DNA of 64,000 nucleotides from Adiantum capillus-veneris (lineage: Eukaryota > Streptophyta > Polypodiopsida > Polypodiales > Pteridaceae): assembly GCA_014529385.2 (NCBI GenBank), contig CM043962.1:35369598-35433597 (forward strand), given 5' to 3'. Position numbers and translations under genes: made by a program. Numbering within the stretch: the first letter of the stretch is position 1; the number at the start of each line of letters is the position of its first letter. Under the pieces are notes generated by a model. The model saw only the letters and a list, made by a program, of their open reading frames with translations, ran no database searches and had not been told where the DNA came from. This document shows, one piece after another, positions 12,609 to 25,187 of this stretch.

Positions 12609-14164
12609 ATGAGGATTCCAACGAGAATTCCAAAAAGGGAGTCACCTGGATTCCCTTATAGAGCGATAATGAGAGATGAAATAATCACAGAGATGACATA
12701 CATGCCTCCTTAAGTGAGTCTCCCTAATGGACCAATCTCCAAGAGAACGACCAATCCCTTCAAAGAAGAACCTAGTCATAGTAGAGGATCGGAAACGCGA
12801 GAAGGATTGGGAGAGTCTATGGTTAGACTTGTGGACAATCAACAAGTTATACTGTCACAAGTCCAAAAATGGGTAAACATGAAATACTCCAAAGATAAAG
12901 ATCTGAGAGATCACGTAGCGGCTTTCAGAAGAGTAATTAGAGCAAAGGATGTTTTGGATTTTGCAACACAGTTTGCGGGATTCAAACTAGCTCTAGAAGA
13001 TGATGCGGCTACATGGTTTGACTCAGTGAAAAGATGAGAATTTGAGACTCTCGACGAGCTGTTTAAGGAATTCATCGAAAAATTCTAGCAGAAAGAAGTA
13101 GCTCACAATACACTCTCACAAATTCATAGAATCAAACATAAAGAGGGTAAATCAGTATGTAAAGCGGCATTACGGCTCAAGAGATATATCAAGTTTTGTC
13201 CAAGAGCGAAACTACCTACGCAAGCACAGTTGATGCTGATTTTTATCCACAGGGAATGAGACATGCGGGTCTTCAAGAGGATCTGTTTATGATAAGGAGC
13301 ATGACACTAAACAAATTGATAAAAGAAGCTTTTTATCAGGTGGATAATTGTGAGAAATATAAAGAAAAATATTATAAAAGTCAAGAGGATGATACATCCT
13401 CTCAACACAGTGATTCATAGATGACTGAGTCCATTGAAAAAGCAGCGGTACCTATTGATCAATAAAAATTTATCGACGAAATGGTCAAGAGGTTAACTCC
13501 TCTTGTAAATTCTGATCCGAGGGAGCTTAAGTGGTGCAAAATTGAGAGAAAATGGACGAACCATACGAGGGAAGAGTGTTACTATAGCATGGAATATGCT
13601 AGGGGAAGGTATCTACAACCTATTCTGGTAGCACCTACCCAATCTAGACACGTTACGGGGAATGCATCATGTTCAATAGGATTTTCAAGACCACACCCTG
13701 TCTTAGGACAACAAACTCCGATGCCAGGTGCTAGAATTCCTATAGACATGAGATATAGACCGATGAGAGAAGCATCTAATAAACAAGTGCTAGTACCAAC
13801 TACAATGTATTATGACAACCAAAGTGGGTACTACCCTTTGAAGCGACATAAGATAAGAGAAACACACGGAGTGGTGAGGCTGGTACAACCTCCACCTCCT
13901 GCATTTCAACATGAAGAAAGAAGGTATGAGATGGACGAAAGGACATTGCGATTCATTGTGAATAGAGGCTTATCTAGGTCAGAGCCTGATTATAGCCAAG
14001 AGGAATTGCAAGAACAAGCTCTTCAACATGAGATAGATTGTCACAAAAGCTGCGACAACCACTTGGGTCAAACAATGTCCTCAAACGGAGATCACTCAAG
14101 TAAATACTGTTTCCAATCGATCAATATTTTAATTGTGAGTCTACTGTATACAGTTTACAAGTAG
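12609..14164 (+). pseudogene. Ty3/gypsy gag (broken)
   Basis: Likely start ATG at 12609 (MRIPTRIPKRE), broken by a stop at about 12712. The following frame (12714-13037) carries a retrotransposon gag domain: DLRDHVAAFRRVI, FATQFAGFKLALEDDAATWF, then after a stop DELFKEFIEKF and HRIKHKEGKSV. Further stops and a frame change follow. A 227-codon open segment (13481-14164) continues gag with a cysteine-poor, degenerate zinc-knuckle-like region (ELKWCKIERKWTNHTREECYY) and a Pro/Arg-rich tail. Gag normally packages element RNA into virus-like particles. With the tRNA-Asp primer site at 11226 it forms the 5' part of an Athila/Tat-like element. No protease or RT of this element was found downstream. 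Confidence 0.7.
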
Positions 14165-16178
14165 TCATTGGTTACAGGTTCCATGTAATTTTGGCAATTG
14201 AGACTTGCATCAATGTGACAATTTTAGAGCACAATGTGGTCACACTACATCGGGAGATTTTATGTGTTGATACGCTTGAGCACTTTAAGTGTTGGTGAGC
14301 TCTTTTGGGAGTGTTTTCTCCCTACAGGAAGCTCCTTTTGTTCCAGGTTTGGTGTACTTCTCTTCGGCATTTGTTTACACACATTGCCCTTGTACATTTT
14401 GCAGAGCCATAAATTCACTTATGGAAGTTGATATGTGTGACAGTTTTGAGTCCACAATGCTGACTCATGTGAGACAGTAGTCTTGTTCACGTCGACACTT
14501 GAGATGTTGGCATTGTGGTTGCATAGGGCACATTAGATGTTGTTTCTTTAGATGCATGAGATAGCGACACAGATGTATGTGCGATGCAGAGATGGATGAA
14601 CTGTCATTTATGTCCCTTTTGTTCTTGTCAGTATTATTAGTCCCTTTGTTTGTTAGGCTTCATTAAGTCACATATAAGATAGAACATTTATAGTATAAAG
14701 ACCTACTTCCTGTATACGGCCTTATAGTCGTGTGAAGTGTCTGATAGGCAAGTTTACACTTGAAGGGTACGTTCATCTAGTCACATCACCAACTTTATTT
14801 GTCCTTGTAGGCCACCTCAGAGTTTGATTACAGTTTGTAGTCATTCTTGGTCTCATATTGTTGTTGAAGACTGATCAGCATTCTTTTTTTACCGGTGACA
14901 TTATAGCCTTGTGCATATGACTTTTGAGACCTACCTCGTGAAGTTTCATCATTTTTCTATACCTTCTTCTCTTTGTATCGCTCAGACATCTCTTCAGTGT
15001 TTTTTCATCTCGATTATGGATTTTTTTTCTATTTTTCTCAAGAAAATCTCAAAAAACAACTAAATAAAACAAAAAATCAACTCAATGAAATGAAAAATCA
15101 TTCGAATAGAATTCTAGACGCTATGTACATTGTACACATGTCCCTAAGGGCTCATATATGGCTTTTTTCCCTGTACCCTTCCTGTAACACTATTATGAGG
15201 GCATATACTCTGAATTTTGTCAAAAAAATTATCACAATCAAATAGAAAAACTCAATGCAGCTCACAAAACATTGCCCCTCTAATATTCATAATATTAGAT
15301 CCGCATTTATAATGCCTCCCCCCTCCTATTTGGAATCCTCCTAGAGATGACATGGTATTGTCAAGGATATGTGATGTGCTTAGGCATTCAAAAATTGTGC
15401 CTATGTAGGCATTGTAATGTAGCCCTATATGCATACACAACCAATGCATGGAAAAAATTTATGTTGTGCAAGATGTAGATATAAGAAATTGGCATTTGTT
15501 GGCGAGGCTTCCTATCCTAAGCAATGTGATGGTCTTTGAAGCTCCTATACCGTTTGCTTGATTGAAGGGTGGTATAGATTTTGGTGATCTCTTCTAATTG
15601 TACTGTAACCATAGGAGAAATTGAAAGAATTCAAGTGTCGATGTAGTGACAATAGTTTTATTGGTTTCTTTTGGGACCCACTTCTTTGTGATTACTAGAT
15701 GTTTTGATGATGCTACTTGTTTGGGAACCCATACTTGTCCGTGCTTCGTTTGTGTTTGAAGAGACTTCTTTGGGATCCACCTTGTCTTTGTGTAAGTCAG
15801 GATCGTTCTTTGCTTCAACCCTTGTATGTTTGGCTGAGGACAAGGTTCAGGCTTTGGGAGTTGATACTTTATCCGTTTTGGAATTCAAATAAACTCCTGA
15901 CCTCTTTGTGCTTGAATCATCTTCTTTGGAATCCAAATCTGAGTTGCGGAAGCTTGTGATTTTGTGATTTTCTTAGCCGTTATTGTAGAATTAATTTGTT
16001 CTCCTCTTGGTGTTGGATCTTGTGAATTTTCATTAAAGATCTTCATCTTCTTGTTCCATACCTGCTTTTGGTTGAACTAGCTCTTTGATATCCAGATTTG
16101 TCAAACTTTTTGATGCTGACTTGCTTTTCTTTTCTTTTGGCCTTCTTTGATTGTTATGGAAGCTGCTATGAGGGTGAT
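14165..16178. other. Gene-free stretch
   Basis: About 2 kb with only short unsupported ORFs. A Lys/Asn-rich 90-codon ORF at 14973-15245 is low complexity and not recognised. The right end (about 15590-16183) is the sequence into which the copia element was inserted and continues at 21323. Confidence 0.5.
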
Positions 16179-16183
16179 AATGT

Positions 16184-16410
16184 TGTTGGAATTAGGGTTG
16201 CAGAGAAACACACACAGCTTGGAGAAGACGAAGGAAGCTCAAGTCACACAATAGAGAGTGTATTACTTAGTGTGCAATGGAAAGATAGATAGCCCTAGAG
16301 TGATGGGCGTATATACAATGCTCGGGGGAAAAAACCTCCTAAAGAGGGAAAAAATGCCCCGGCGGTCCTAGTGTGTTCACACACATCACTACCACATGTA
16401 TATGGTAACA
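16184..16410 (-). repeat. 3' LTR of copia element 1
   Basis: On the element strand it starts TGTTACC and ends CCAACA. It is preceded (to the right on the plus strand, 16411-16420) by the purine tract AGGGGGGATT that primes plus-strand DNA synthesis. It is 227 bp, identical in length to the copy at 21091. Confidence 0.95.
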
Positions 16411-16499
16411 AATCCCCCCTGGAGTGATGCGTTGAACGAGAGCTGGCACATGAGTAAAGGGAAGTGCCATGCCCTGAGGACATGATTAGTCCACAAAGG

Positions 16500-19400
16500 G
16501 GAGTAAGCCCAAAGCTTTGCGGAAAGCTTCAAGCTTCTCACGAGACAATGCCTTTGTGAAAAGATCTGCAAGGTTGTCCTGTGTTGGCACATAAGCCAAG
16601 CTGATCTCTCCTGCTGAGAGCCTCTCCCTGACATAATGCTAATGCACCTCAATGTGCTTTGTGCGAGCATGAAAAACTGGGTTCCTCACAACTGCCAATG
16701 CGCTCTTACTGTCATTGTAGATAGTGTTGGCAGTGTCCTGTCCAACACCCAAATCAGCCATAAGGCATCTGAGCCATACACACTCAACCGTAGCTGTGAA
16801 GACTACCCTGTACTCAACCTCACAACTCAAAGTGGCCAGAGTAGGTTGCTTCTTTGCTCAACCATGATATACATGAATTGCCAAGCATGAAACAAAAACC
16901 ACTTGTGGACACTCGCGTGTCAAAACAACCAGCCCAATCTGAGTCCGAAAATCCATGTAAGTCTGGCGGCAATGATCCCCCATTGGGATAAAACAAGCCA
17001 AGATGTAAAGTGCCACTAAGGTAGCGGAAAATCCTCTTGACAGCCTGCCAATGCTTAGACCCTGGGCTATGCATAAATCTGCTGACCTATGAGATTGCAA
17101 ACTGAATATCAGGCCTCGTGTTGCATACATAAATGAGGCAGCCAACAGCAGTTTGATAAAGAGTGACATCAGCAGGATCGCCAGCATCATGTAGATTCAA
17201 CTTCAAACCTGTTTCCATGGGAGTGGCAATAGGTTTGCAATCCTCAAGTCCAAACTTACATAGCAATGTCTCTATGTAACTTTTTTGACACAAGGCAATA
17301 CCACCATCACACTGCTTAAACTGTATACCCAAGTAATGATGCAACAGCCCCAACTCTTTCATCTTGAAAGTAGCGTTCAAATCAGCCTTAAATTCAGCAA
17401 TATGTCTCTCATTTGGTCCAGTGATCAGCAAATCATCAACATAAAGAACCACAATGAGAAGTACATCACCTTCACGCTTTACATACAATGTGCTTTCTGT
17501 TGGACTGTTACGAAAGCCTCGTTTAACCAAATGAGTGTCAGCCTTCTCATACCAAGCACGAGGAGATTGCTTCAACCCATACAAAGCCTTCTTACATCTG
17601 CACACTTTGTCCTCTTGTCCTTCTATGACAAAACCGCGAGGCTGCGTTACATAAACTTTCTTAAATATGTCACCAAACAAGGAAGCAGTAACAGTGTCTG
17701 ATTGATGTACATCCCAACCAAAATGAGCTGCCAATGCACATAGAAAACACACAGTAGTCATACGACAAGTGGGAGAAAAAGTCTCTTCATAATCTATGCC
17801 TTTTTGCTGTGCATAACCCTTTGCAACAAGTCGAGCCTTATGGCGATCAATCTCACCATCCGGCTTGCATTTCAACTTGTAAACCCACTTCGTACCAATG
17901 GCCTTTTTGCCAGGAGGCAAATCACATAAAGTCCATGTGTCATTTTCTATGAGTGCATTATATTCTGATTGCATGGCAGCCATCCAATTTTCTGAATTGT
18001 GTGCTTCATCAAAAGACAGAGGCTCCTCAGCATCATGTAAGCTAGACATAGCCAAAGCATAACAATCTGATGCATAAGATGCATGGTGAGAGCCTGAATG
18101 AGTACGCCTAGACAAAGGTGCATCCAATTTACTGTCACGCAAAGTGTGCGCCAGCCATTTTGGCATACCTCTAGCCTGCTCATTTTCAGCCCTTTCCTCA
18201 TCAAGTACATCATGTACATCTGCATCAGTAATAGGCTGATCTAAAACATTTTCAAAAACCCCCATAGGCTGTACATTTTCCTCATTGGAACTTACATTCA
18301 TATTTTCACCACTGAAAAGAGGCAACAAAGTGTCATAAATGTCCTGTGAGCTTACATTACTGTCTCTAGTACATGACAACAAGGGCTGAACAAAATCTTC
18401 CACAAACACTACATCCCGTGAAACCAGAATACATTTTGTCTGCGGATGATACAACCTGTAACCTTTGCTTTCAGCACTATAACCAACAAAAAATAATTTG
18501 ACAGGCTTATCATCCAATTTTCTGTGCTGCACTTGTGGCACCAAAGCATATGCCAAACAGCCAAAAACATGCATGTGCTCAATAGAAGGCTTTCTATCAT
18601 GCCATGCTTCATATGGAGTAATAGACTGCAAAGCTTTCATAGGACACCTGTTTAGTACATAAGTGGCACACATGATGGCCTCAAGCCAAAAAGAATGCGG
18701 TAAAGCTTGACTTTTGACCATGCATCGTGCCATTTCCGTCAGTGACCTATTTTTCCTCTCAGTGACACCATTTTGGTGAGGTGTATAAGGCACTGTACAT
18801 TGGTGTTTTATCCCACGACTAGCCAGAAATGCATTAAATTCATGAGACATATACTCCCCCCTCCGATCGGAACGGAGGGTGCCCATAGTACATTTCGAGA
18901 CATTTTCAGCCATAGCCAGAAATTGTTTGAAGCACATAAAAACTTCGAACTTCGCTTTAAGCGGAAATACCCATGCATGCCTAGAGTAATCATCAATGAA
19001 AGTCACAAAGTACAAGTAATTGCCCAAGGACGGAGTTTGCATGGGCCCACAAACATCACTATGCACAACCTGCAACCTGCATGTGTCCCTAACTGAACCA
19101 TCCTTTGGAAACTTAGAACGCTGCATTTTACCCAGAATACAGCCTTCACAAACATGTTTGACAGGTGCTTCAAGAGGCGGCAAAGAAGCAACCATATCAG
19201 ATTTCTGCAAACGCAGCCTGCAAACGCAGCAAACTGACAAAATTCAGATGACCAAAATGTGCATGCCAAAGTTTTGCATCTGAAATAGCCCTTGAATCTG
19301 CAATAGCATTTGCAAAATTTTGTCCACACTTGTCATACAAAGTGAGCTTATACAAACCACGTCACAAAAGCCCAGATGCAATAATTTCATCACCAAAACT

Positions 19401-19841
19401 GAGATCATGAATTGTACATCTGCCATCCACAAATTTGACTACAAGTCCAAGTCTAGCAAGTGCGGGTACAGACAAGAGATTCTTCTTGATCCCAGGTACA
19501 TAAAGTGCATCAACAAGTGTGAAAGAACTACCATTAGCAGCAGTAAGCACAATCTTTCCAACTCCCTGAACTGGATAAGAGGCTTTGTTGGCACAAGTGA
19601 CTGAATTCACATGAGGGACAGACTCGAGAGAGGTAAACAATTCACGATGTGAGGTAATGTGCTTTGTAGCACAACTGTCGAAATACCACACACGTGAATC
19701 TGCAGCAACTAACAAGCATGCATCATGGACAGCAGGATTGTAAGTGCACTTTGCACTAAAAGCCCATTCTGCATCAACATCAGCAGGAAGACTCAACAAT
19801 GGCTGCATTTGTAGTGGAACCATCATTTGCAGTGGAACCAC
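16500..19841 (-). pseudogene. copia pol: protease, integrase, RT, RNase H (broken)
   Basis: The protease segment (19841-19362) has WYFDSCATKHITSH; the usual D-S-G catalytic triplet reads D-S-C. After a TGA at 19362 and a 13-bp duplication near 19205-19230, a 717-codon open frame (19240-17087) holds the GAG-pre-integrase CEGCILGK, integrase core (HSDVCGP, LRSDRRGEY, NGVTERKNR; catalytic D, D, E present) and RT (HKARLVAKGYAQQKGIDYEE, LYGLKQSPRAWYEK, LYVDDLLITG). The family motif AFLNGD is altered to ASLFGD. A TAG at 17087 and a 1-bp insertion at about 16855 break RNase H (FSDSDWAGC, EVEY, NDSKSALAV, TKHIEVH), which ends FGLLPFVD near 16500. Function would be reverse transcription and integration; this copy is not functional as it stands. 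Confidence 0.93.
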
Positions 19842-20769
19842 CCTCTTTCTTCTTAGCCTCTTTGGCCTTCAACTTAGGAAACGACTTGATCAAGTGATCA
19901 TTAGCTTTACAATAGTGGAAACGCATCTTGTTTTTGCCCTTATCACCAGAATTGCCAGACGAAGTGCTGCCAGCAGAAGCATTAGGAACAGAAGTTTTGC
20001 CACTCGCAACAGAACCATAAGAAGTGGCTGCATTGCTGTTACCACCCTTTCTTTGAGAAGCAATAAAAGCCTGTTCAACTGCACATTGTCTAGTCCTGTT
20101 TTTTCTGGAAAGTGACTCTTGCAAGAGCAATGTGCATAATGAATCAAACTTGACAACTTCTGGATTTCCTTGGGTCATAAGTCTCCAAGTACTAGCAAAA
20201 GTCTAGTAAGAATCTGGTAAGGCATCAAGAACAATTTGCACAAGTGAACTGTCTGAAATGAATTCACCTGCAGAAATAAGCTGCTCATTGATATCCTTGA
20301 CACTAGCAAGGAAAGTGTCCATATCATCTTCCTCATGTATAATCTTCGACTCCAGCTCTTTACGCAGCAAAGCAATTTTGGCCTCAATGCGACTTGCATA
20401 AAGACCAGCCAAAATATCCCAAGCCTGTTTTGCTGATTTTGCTGAACGAATGTGAGGAACGATGGTGCGCTTCACAGACAACGCAATTAATGCATGAGCC
20501 TGCGCATCCTTAACATCCCAACGAGTTTTTTCTGCTGTAGGCAAAACAACTCTAACAGCAGCAATCCTTGCAGCAAGACCTGCAACATCCTCAACATCGC
20601 CTACATCTTCAGAACTAGGACGTACATCAATGCCCTGCACAATGTTCCAGACGCCCTTTGACACAAGAACATGTTGCATCATATAAGCCCACATAGGGTA
20701 GTTGTCCCCATCCAACCTGTCCTCAGCAACAAACATCTTGAACACATCTGTGTTGTTGTTGTCAGCCAT
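19780..20769 (-). pseudogene. copia gag, one in-frame TAG, damaged zinc knuckle
   Basis: Starts at ATG 20769 (MADNNNTDVFKMF) in a good initiation context (ACCATGG), although the frame is open to 20832. Gag capsid-like region follows (LDGDNYPMWAYMMQHVL, then AKQAWDILAGLYASR). A single in-frame TAG sits at 20203-20205 after LPDSY, where the family is expected to have Gln (inference). The same frame continues to 19780 through a nucleocapsid part. The CCHC zinc knuckle that is intact in copia element 2 (CHYCKANDHLIKQC) reads FHYCKANDHLIKSF here: the first and last cysteines are both Phe, each by one G to T change. That should abolish zinc binding. Gag forms the virus-like particle. Confidence 0.9.
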
Positions 20770-21073
20770 GGTAAATGCTGCACCTGATGTGAAAACTGCC
20801 CAAAAATAGGAGAAATGGAGCGGGAACAACACGTGCTATATAGCACAAACCGTAGAAGACTATAAGGCACATATTATGCAGAAAATGGAACTGATAGAAA
20901 TTCTGCACAAAATGACAAAATTGCCTATGCAGACCTGCATGTAGTGGAAATGGAGGCCGAAATGAGCCCAAAGTATTTGTCGACTTGCGAACGCTTGCCA
21001 AAGCTCACTGAAATCGGAGAAAGTGAGCAGGCGTGTGCTGGAGCAACTGGCGACTAAGCCCGGGAGGACGCAA

Positions 21074-21088
21074 CCTGCTTTGATACCA
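21074..21088 (-). other. Primer-binding site, tRNA-iMet type
   Basis: On the minus strand TGGTATCAAAGCAGG lies two bases from the end of the 5' LTR. It matches the common plant iMet primer site TGGTATCAGAGC with one G to A change. Confidence 0.9.
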
Positions 21089-21090
21089 AT

Positions 21091-21317
21091 TGTTGGAATT
21101 AGGGTTGCAGAGAAACACACACAGATTGGAGAAGACAAAGGAAGCTCAAGGCACACAATAGAGAGTGTATTACTTAGTGTGCAATGGAAAGATAGATAGC
21201 CCTAGAGTGATGGCTGTATATACAATACTCGGGGGAAAAAACCTCCTAAAGAGGGAAAAAATGCCCCGGCGGTCCTAGTGTGTTCACACACATCACTACC
21301 ACATGTATATGGTAAAA
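21091..21317 (-). repeat. 5' LTR of copia element 1
   Basis: 227 bp, ending CCAACA on the element strand. The outermost bases read ggtaaaa where the other LTR has ggtaaca, a single change in the terminal dinucleotide region. The target duplication AATGT follows directly. Confidence 0.95.
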
Positions 21318-21322
21318 AATGT

Positions 21323-21651
21323 GAGTTTCTAATAGGGGATGTCATTAGAATCATCATTGTCACTATTATCCTGAGCAGGATGAATTCTGGCACTTTTCCT
21401 TGGTGATTTGGCTGATTGTGGAAAGTTGCTATATGTTTGCTCTTGGATTACTGTTTCTGGAATGACTTTTCTAAACAATTTATTACCGCATTGTTAGCTC
21501 GTTGACATGGATCTATTCTTCTTGGTTGAGTCTTTTCTTCCTTTATAGGAGCCACGTATGAGGATGCTTGTTGCAGGTGCGTCAACATCGTGATATTGGA
21601 ATCCACTTCTGATACACTTTATTCTTGTAGAGATGATTCCTGGGTCTTTGA
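21323..21651. other. Continuation of pre-insertion sequence
   Basis: About 330 bp between the two copia copies. It continues the sequence that ends at 16183 once element 1 and one target duplication are removed. No gene is recognised. Confidence 0.55.
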
Positions 21652-24600
21652 TCTCGTCTAGAAATTCTGGTGATAAGGGCAAAAAGAAGATGTGTTGCCA
21701 TTATTGTAAAGCTAATGATCACTTGATCAAACAGTGTCCTAAGTTGAAGGCCAAAGAGACAAAGAAGAAAGAGGGTGGTTCCATTGCAAATGTTGGTTCC
21801 ACGACAAATGCAACTATTGTTGAGTCTTCTGTGAAAGGATACTGTGATGCTGATGTTGATGCATAATGGGCTTTTAGTGCAGAGTGTACCTATAATCCTA
21901 CTGTCCATGATGCATGCATGTTAATTGCTGCAGATTCACATCTGTGGTACTTTGACAGTGGTGCTACAAAGCGCATTACCTCACATCGTGATTTGTTCAC
22001 CTCTCTCGATGTCCCTCATGGGAATTCAGTCACTTGCGCAAACAATGCCTCTTATCCGGTTCAGGGAGTTGGAAAGATTGTGCTTACTGCTCCAAATGGC
22101 AGTTCACACTTGTTGATGCACTTTATGTACCTGGGATCAAGAAGAATATTTTGTCTATATCTGCACTTGCTAGACTTGGACTTGTAGTCAAATTTGTGGA
22201 TGACAGATGTACAGTTTATGATCTCAGTTTTGGTGATGAAATTGTTGCATCTGGCCTTTTGTGTCGTGGGATGTATAAGCTGACTTTGTATGAAAAGTGT
22301 GGATAGAATTTTGCAAATGCAGTTGCTGATTCAAGGGTTGTTTCGGATTCAAAACTGTGGCATGCACGTTTTGAGCATCTGAATTTTTCCACGTTGCTGT
22401 GTTTGCAAAAATCTAACATGGCTTCTTCTTTGGCGTCTCTTCAAGCACCTGTCAAACATGTTTGTGAAGGCTCTATTTTGGGTAAAATGCAGCGTGCTAA
22501 GTTTTCAAAGGATGGGTCAGTTCGTGCTACATACAAATTGCAACTTGTGCATAGTGATGTTTGTGGGCCTATGCAAACTCCGTCCTTGGGAAATTACTTG
22601 TACTTCGTGACTTTCATTTATGACTACTCCAGACATGCATGGGTATATCCTGTGAAAGCTAAGTCCGAAGTGTTCATGTGCTGCAAGAAATTTCTTGCTA
22701 TGGCTGAAATTGTCTCAAAATGTACTATGAACACCCTCCGTTCCGATCGAGGGGGAGAGTATATGTCTCATGAATTTAATGCATTTCTGGCTGGTCGTGG
22801 GATAAAACACCAATGTATAGTGCCGTATACGCCTCAACAAAATGGTGTTGCTGAGAGGAAAAATAGGTCTCTTACAAAAATGGCAAGATGTATGGTCAAG
22901 AGTCAAGCTTTACCACATTCGTTTTGGCTCGAGGCTGTCATGTGTTCCACTTATGTACTCAACAGGTTTCCTATGAATGCGCTGCAGTCTATGACTCCAT
23001 ATGAAGCATGGCATGATAGAAAGCCATCTATTGAGCACATGCGTGTTTTTGGTTGTTTGGCCTATGGTTTTTCCACAAGCGCAACACAAAAAATTGGATG
23101 ATAAAGCTGCCAAATGTATTTTTGTTGGTTATACTGCTGAAAGCAAAGGTTACATGTTGTACCATCCGCAAACAAAGCGTATTTTGGTCTCACGTAATGT
23201 GTTTGTGGAAGATTTTGTTCAGCCTTTGCTGTCATATACTAGAGAAAGTAATGTAAGCTCACATGACATTTAGGACACTTTGTTGCCTTTTTTCAGTGGT
23301 GGAAGTATGAATGTAAATTCCAATGAGGCAAACGTACAGCCTATGGGGTTTTTTGAAAATGTTACAGATTAATTACTGATGTAGTTGCATACTTGATGAG
23401 GAAAGGGCTGAAAATGAGCAGGCTAGAGGTATGCCAAAATGGTTGGTGCACACTTTGCGTGACAGTAAATTCGATGCACCTTTGTCTAGTCGTACTCATT
23501 CAGGTTCTCGCCATGCCTCTTATGCATCAGATTGTTATGCTTTGGTTGTGTCTAGCTTACATGATGTTGAGGAACCTTTGTCTTTCGATGAAGCACATAA
23601 TTCAAAAAATTGGATGGCTGCCATGCAATCAGAATATGATGCAATTATAGAAAATGACACATGGACTTTATGTGATTTGCCTCCTGGCAAAAAGGCCATT
23701 GGTACAAAGTGGGTTTACAAGTTGAAACGCAAGCCAGATGGTGAGGTTGATCTCCATAAGGCTCGACTTGTTGCAAAAGGCTATACGTAGCAAAAAGGCA
23801 TAGATTATGAAGAAACTTTTGCTCTCACTTGTCGTATGACTACTGTTCATTTTCTATGTGCATTGGCAGCTCATTTTGGTTGGGATGTACATCAATCAGA
23901 CATTGTTACTGCTTTCTTGAATGGTGACATATTTGAAGAAGTTTATGTAACGCAGCCTCGCGATTTGGTCAAGAAAGGACAAGAGAACAAAGTGTGCAGA
24001 TGTAAGAAGACTTTGTATGGGTTGAAGCAATCTCCTTGTGCTTGGTATGAGAAAGCTGACATTCAATTGGTCAAACGAGGCTTTCGTAACAATCCAACAA
24101 AAAGCACATTGTATGTCAAGCGTGAGGGTAATGTACTTCTGGTTGTTGTTCTTTATGTGGATGATTTGCTGATCACTGGTCCCAATGAGACACATATTGT
24201 TGAATTTTTAAGTCTGATTTTGAATGCTACTTTCAAGATGAAAGATTTGGGTCTGTTGCATCATTACTTGGGCATACAGTTTAAGCAGTGTGATGGTGAT
24301 ATTGCCTTGTGCTAGAAAAGTTACATAGAGACATTGCTATGTAAGTTTGGACTTGAGGATTGCAAACCTATTGTCACTCCCATGGAAACAGGTTTGAAAT
24401 TTAGTCTACATGATGCTAGTGATCCTGTTGATGTCACTCTTTACCAATCTGTTATTGGTTACCTCATTTATGTATGCAACACGAGGCCGTATATTCAGTT
24501 TGTAGTCTCATAGGTCAGCAGATTTATGCATAGCCCGGGGCCTAAGCATTGACAGGCTGTCAAGAGGATTTTTCGCGACTTGAGTGGCACTTTACATCTT

Positions 24601-25111
24601 GGCTTGTTTTATCCCAAGGGGAGATCATTGCCGCTAGACTTATATGCTTTTTCAAACTCAGATTGGATGGTTGTTTTGACACGCGAGTGTCTACAAGTGG
24701 TTTTTGTTTCATGCTTCGCAGCTCATGTATATCATGGTTGAGCAAGAAGTAGCCTATTGTGACTACTTTGAGTTGTGAAGCTGAGTACACGGCAATCTTC
24801 ACAGCTACGGTTGAGTGTGTATGTCTCAGACGCCTTATGGTTGATTTGGGTGTTGGACAGGACACTGCCAACACTATCTACATTGACAATTAGAGCGCAT
24901 TGGCAGTTGCGAGGAACCCAATTTTTCATGCTCGCACAAAGCACATTGAGGTGCATTACTACTATGTCAATGAGAGGCGCTCAGCAGGAGAGATCAACTT
25001 GGGTTATGTGCCAACACAGGACAACCTTACATATCTTTTCACAAAGGCATTATCTCATGAGAAGTTCGAAGCTTTCCACAAAGCTTTCGGCTTACTCCCC
25101 TTCGTGGATTA
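21652..25111 (+). pseudogene. copia gag-pol remnant
   Basis: Order: zinc knuckle (CHYCKANDHLIKQC at about 21694), stop TAA where element 1 has Glu, protease (LWYFDSGATKRITSH), GAG-pre-integrase (VCEGSILGK; second Cys of C-x2-C is Ser), integrase core (HSDVCGP, LRSDRGGEY, NGVAERKNR), frameshifts and stops at 23101-23420, RT (HQSDIVTAFLNGDIFEEVYV, LYGLKQSPCAWYEK, LYVDDLLITG), and RNase H ending FGLLPFVD at 25111. In-frame TAGs fall at Gln positions, shown by comparison with element 1 at about 23788 (GYA-Q-QKG) and 24314 (ALC-Q-KSY) and inferred at 24511, 24751 and 24893. The TAG at about 24511 is also in element 1 at the same residue. Confidence 0.92.
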
Positions 25112-25187
25112 ATCATGTTCTTAGGGTATGGTACCTCCCTTTACTCATGTGCCAACTTTCGTTCACCACATCACTCCAAGGGGGATT

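Larger units (their letters stand above)
16179..21322 (-). mobile_element. Full-length Ty1/copia element 1 with target duplication
   Basis: Complete minus-strand LTR retrotransposon of 5,134 bp (16184-21317) with a perfect 5-bp target duplication AATGT at 16179-16183 and 21318-21322. Both LTRs are 227 bp and differ at about seven positions by hand count, so insertion is fairly recent. Order on the minus strand is 5' LTR, tRNA-iMet primer site, gag, protease, integrase, RT, RNase H, purine tract, 3' LTR, which is the copia order. The coding region carries stops, a 17-bp net deletion, a 13-bp duplication and a 1-bp insertion, so the copy is not autonomous. A truncated copy of the same family lies immediately to the right in the opposite orientation. 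Confidence 0.95.
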
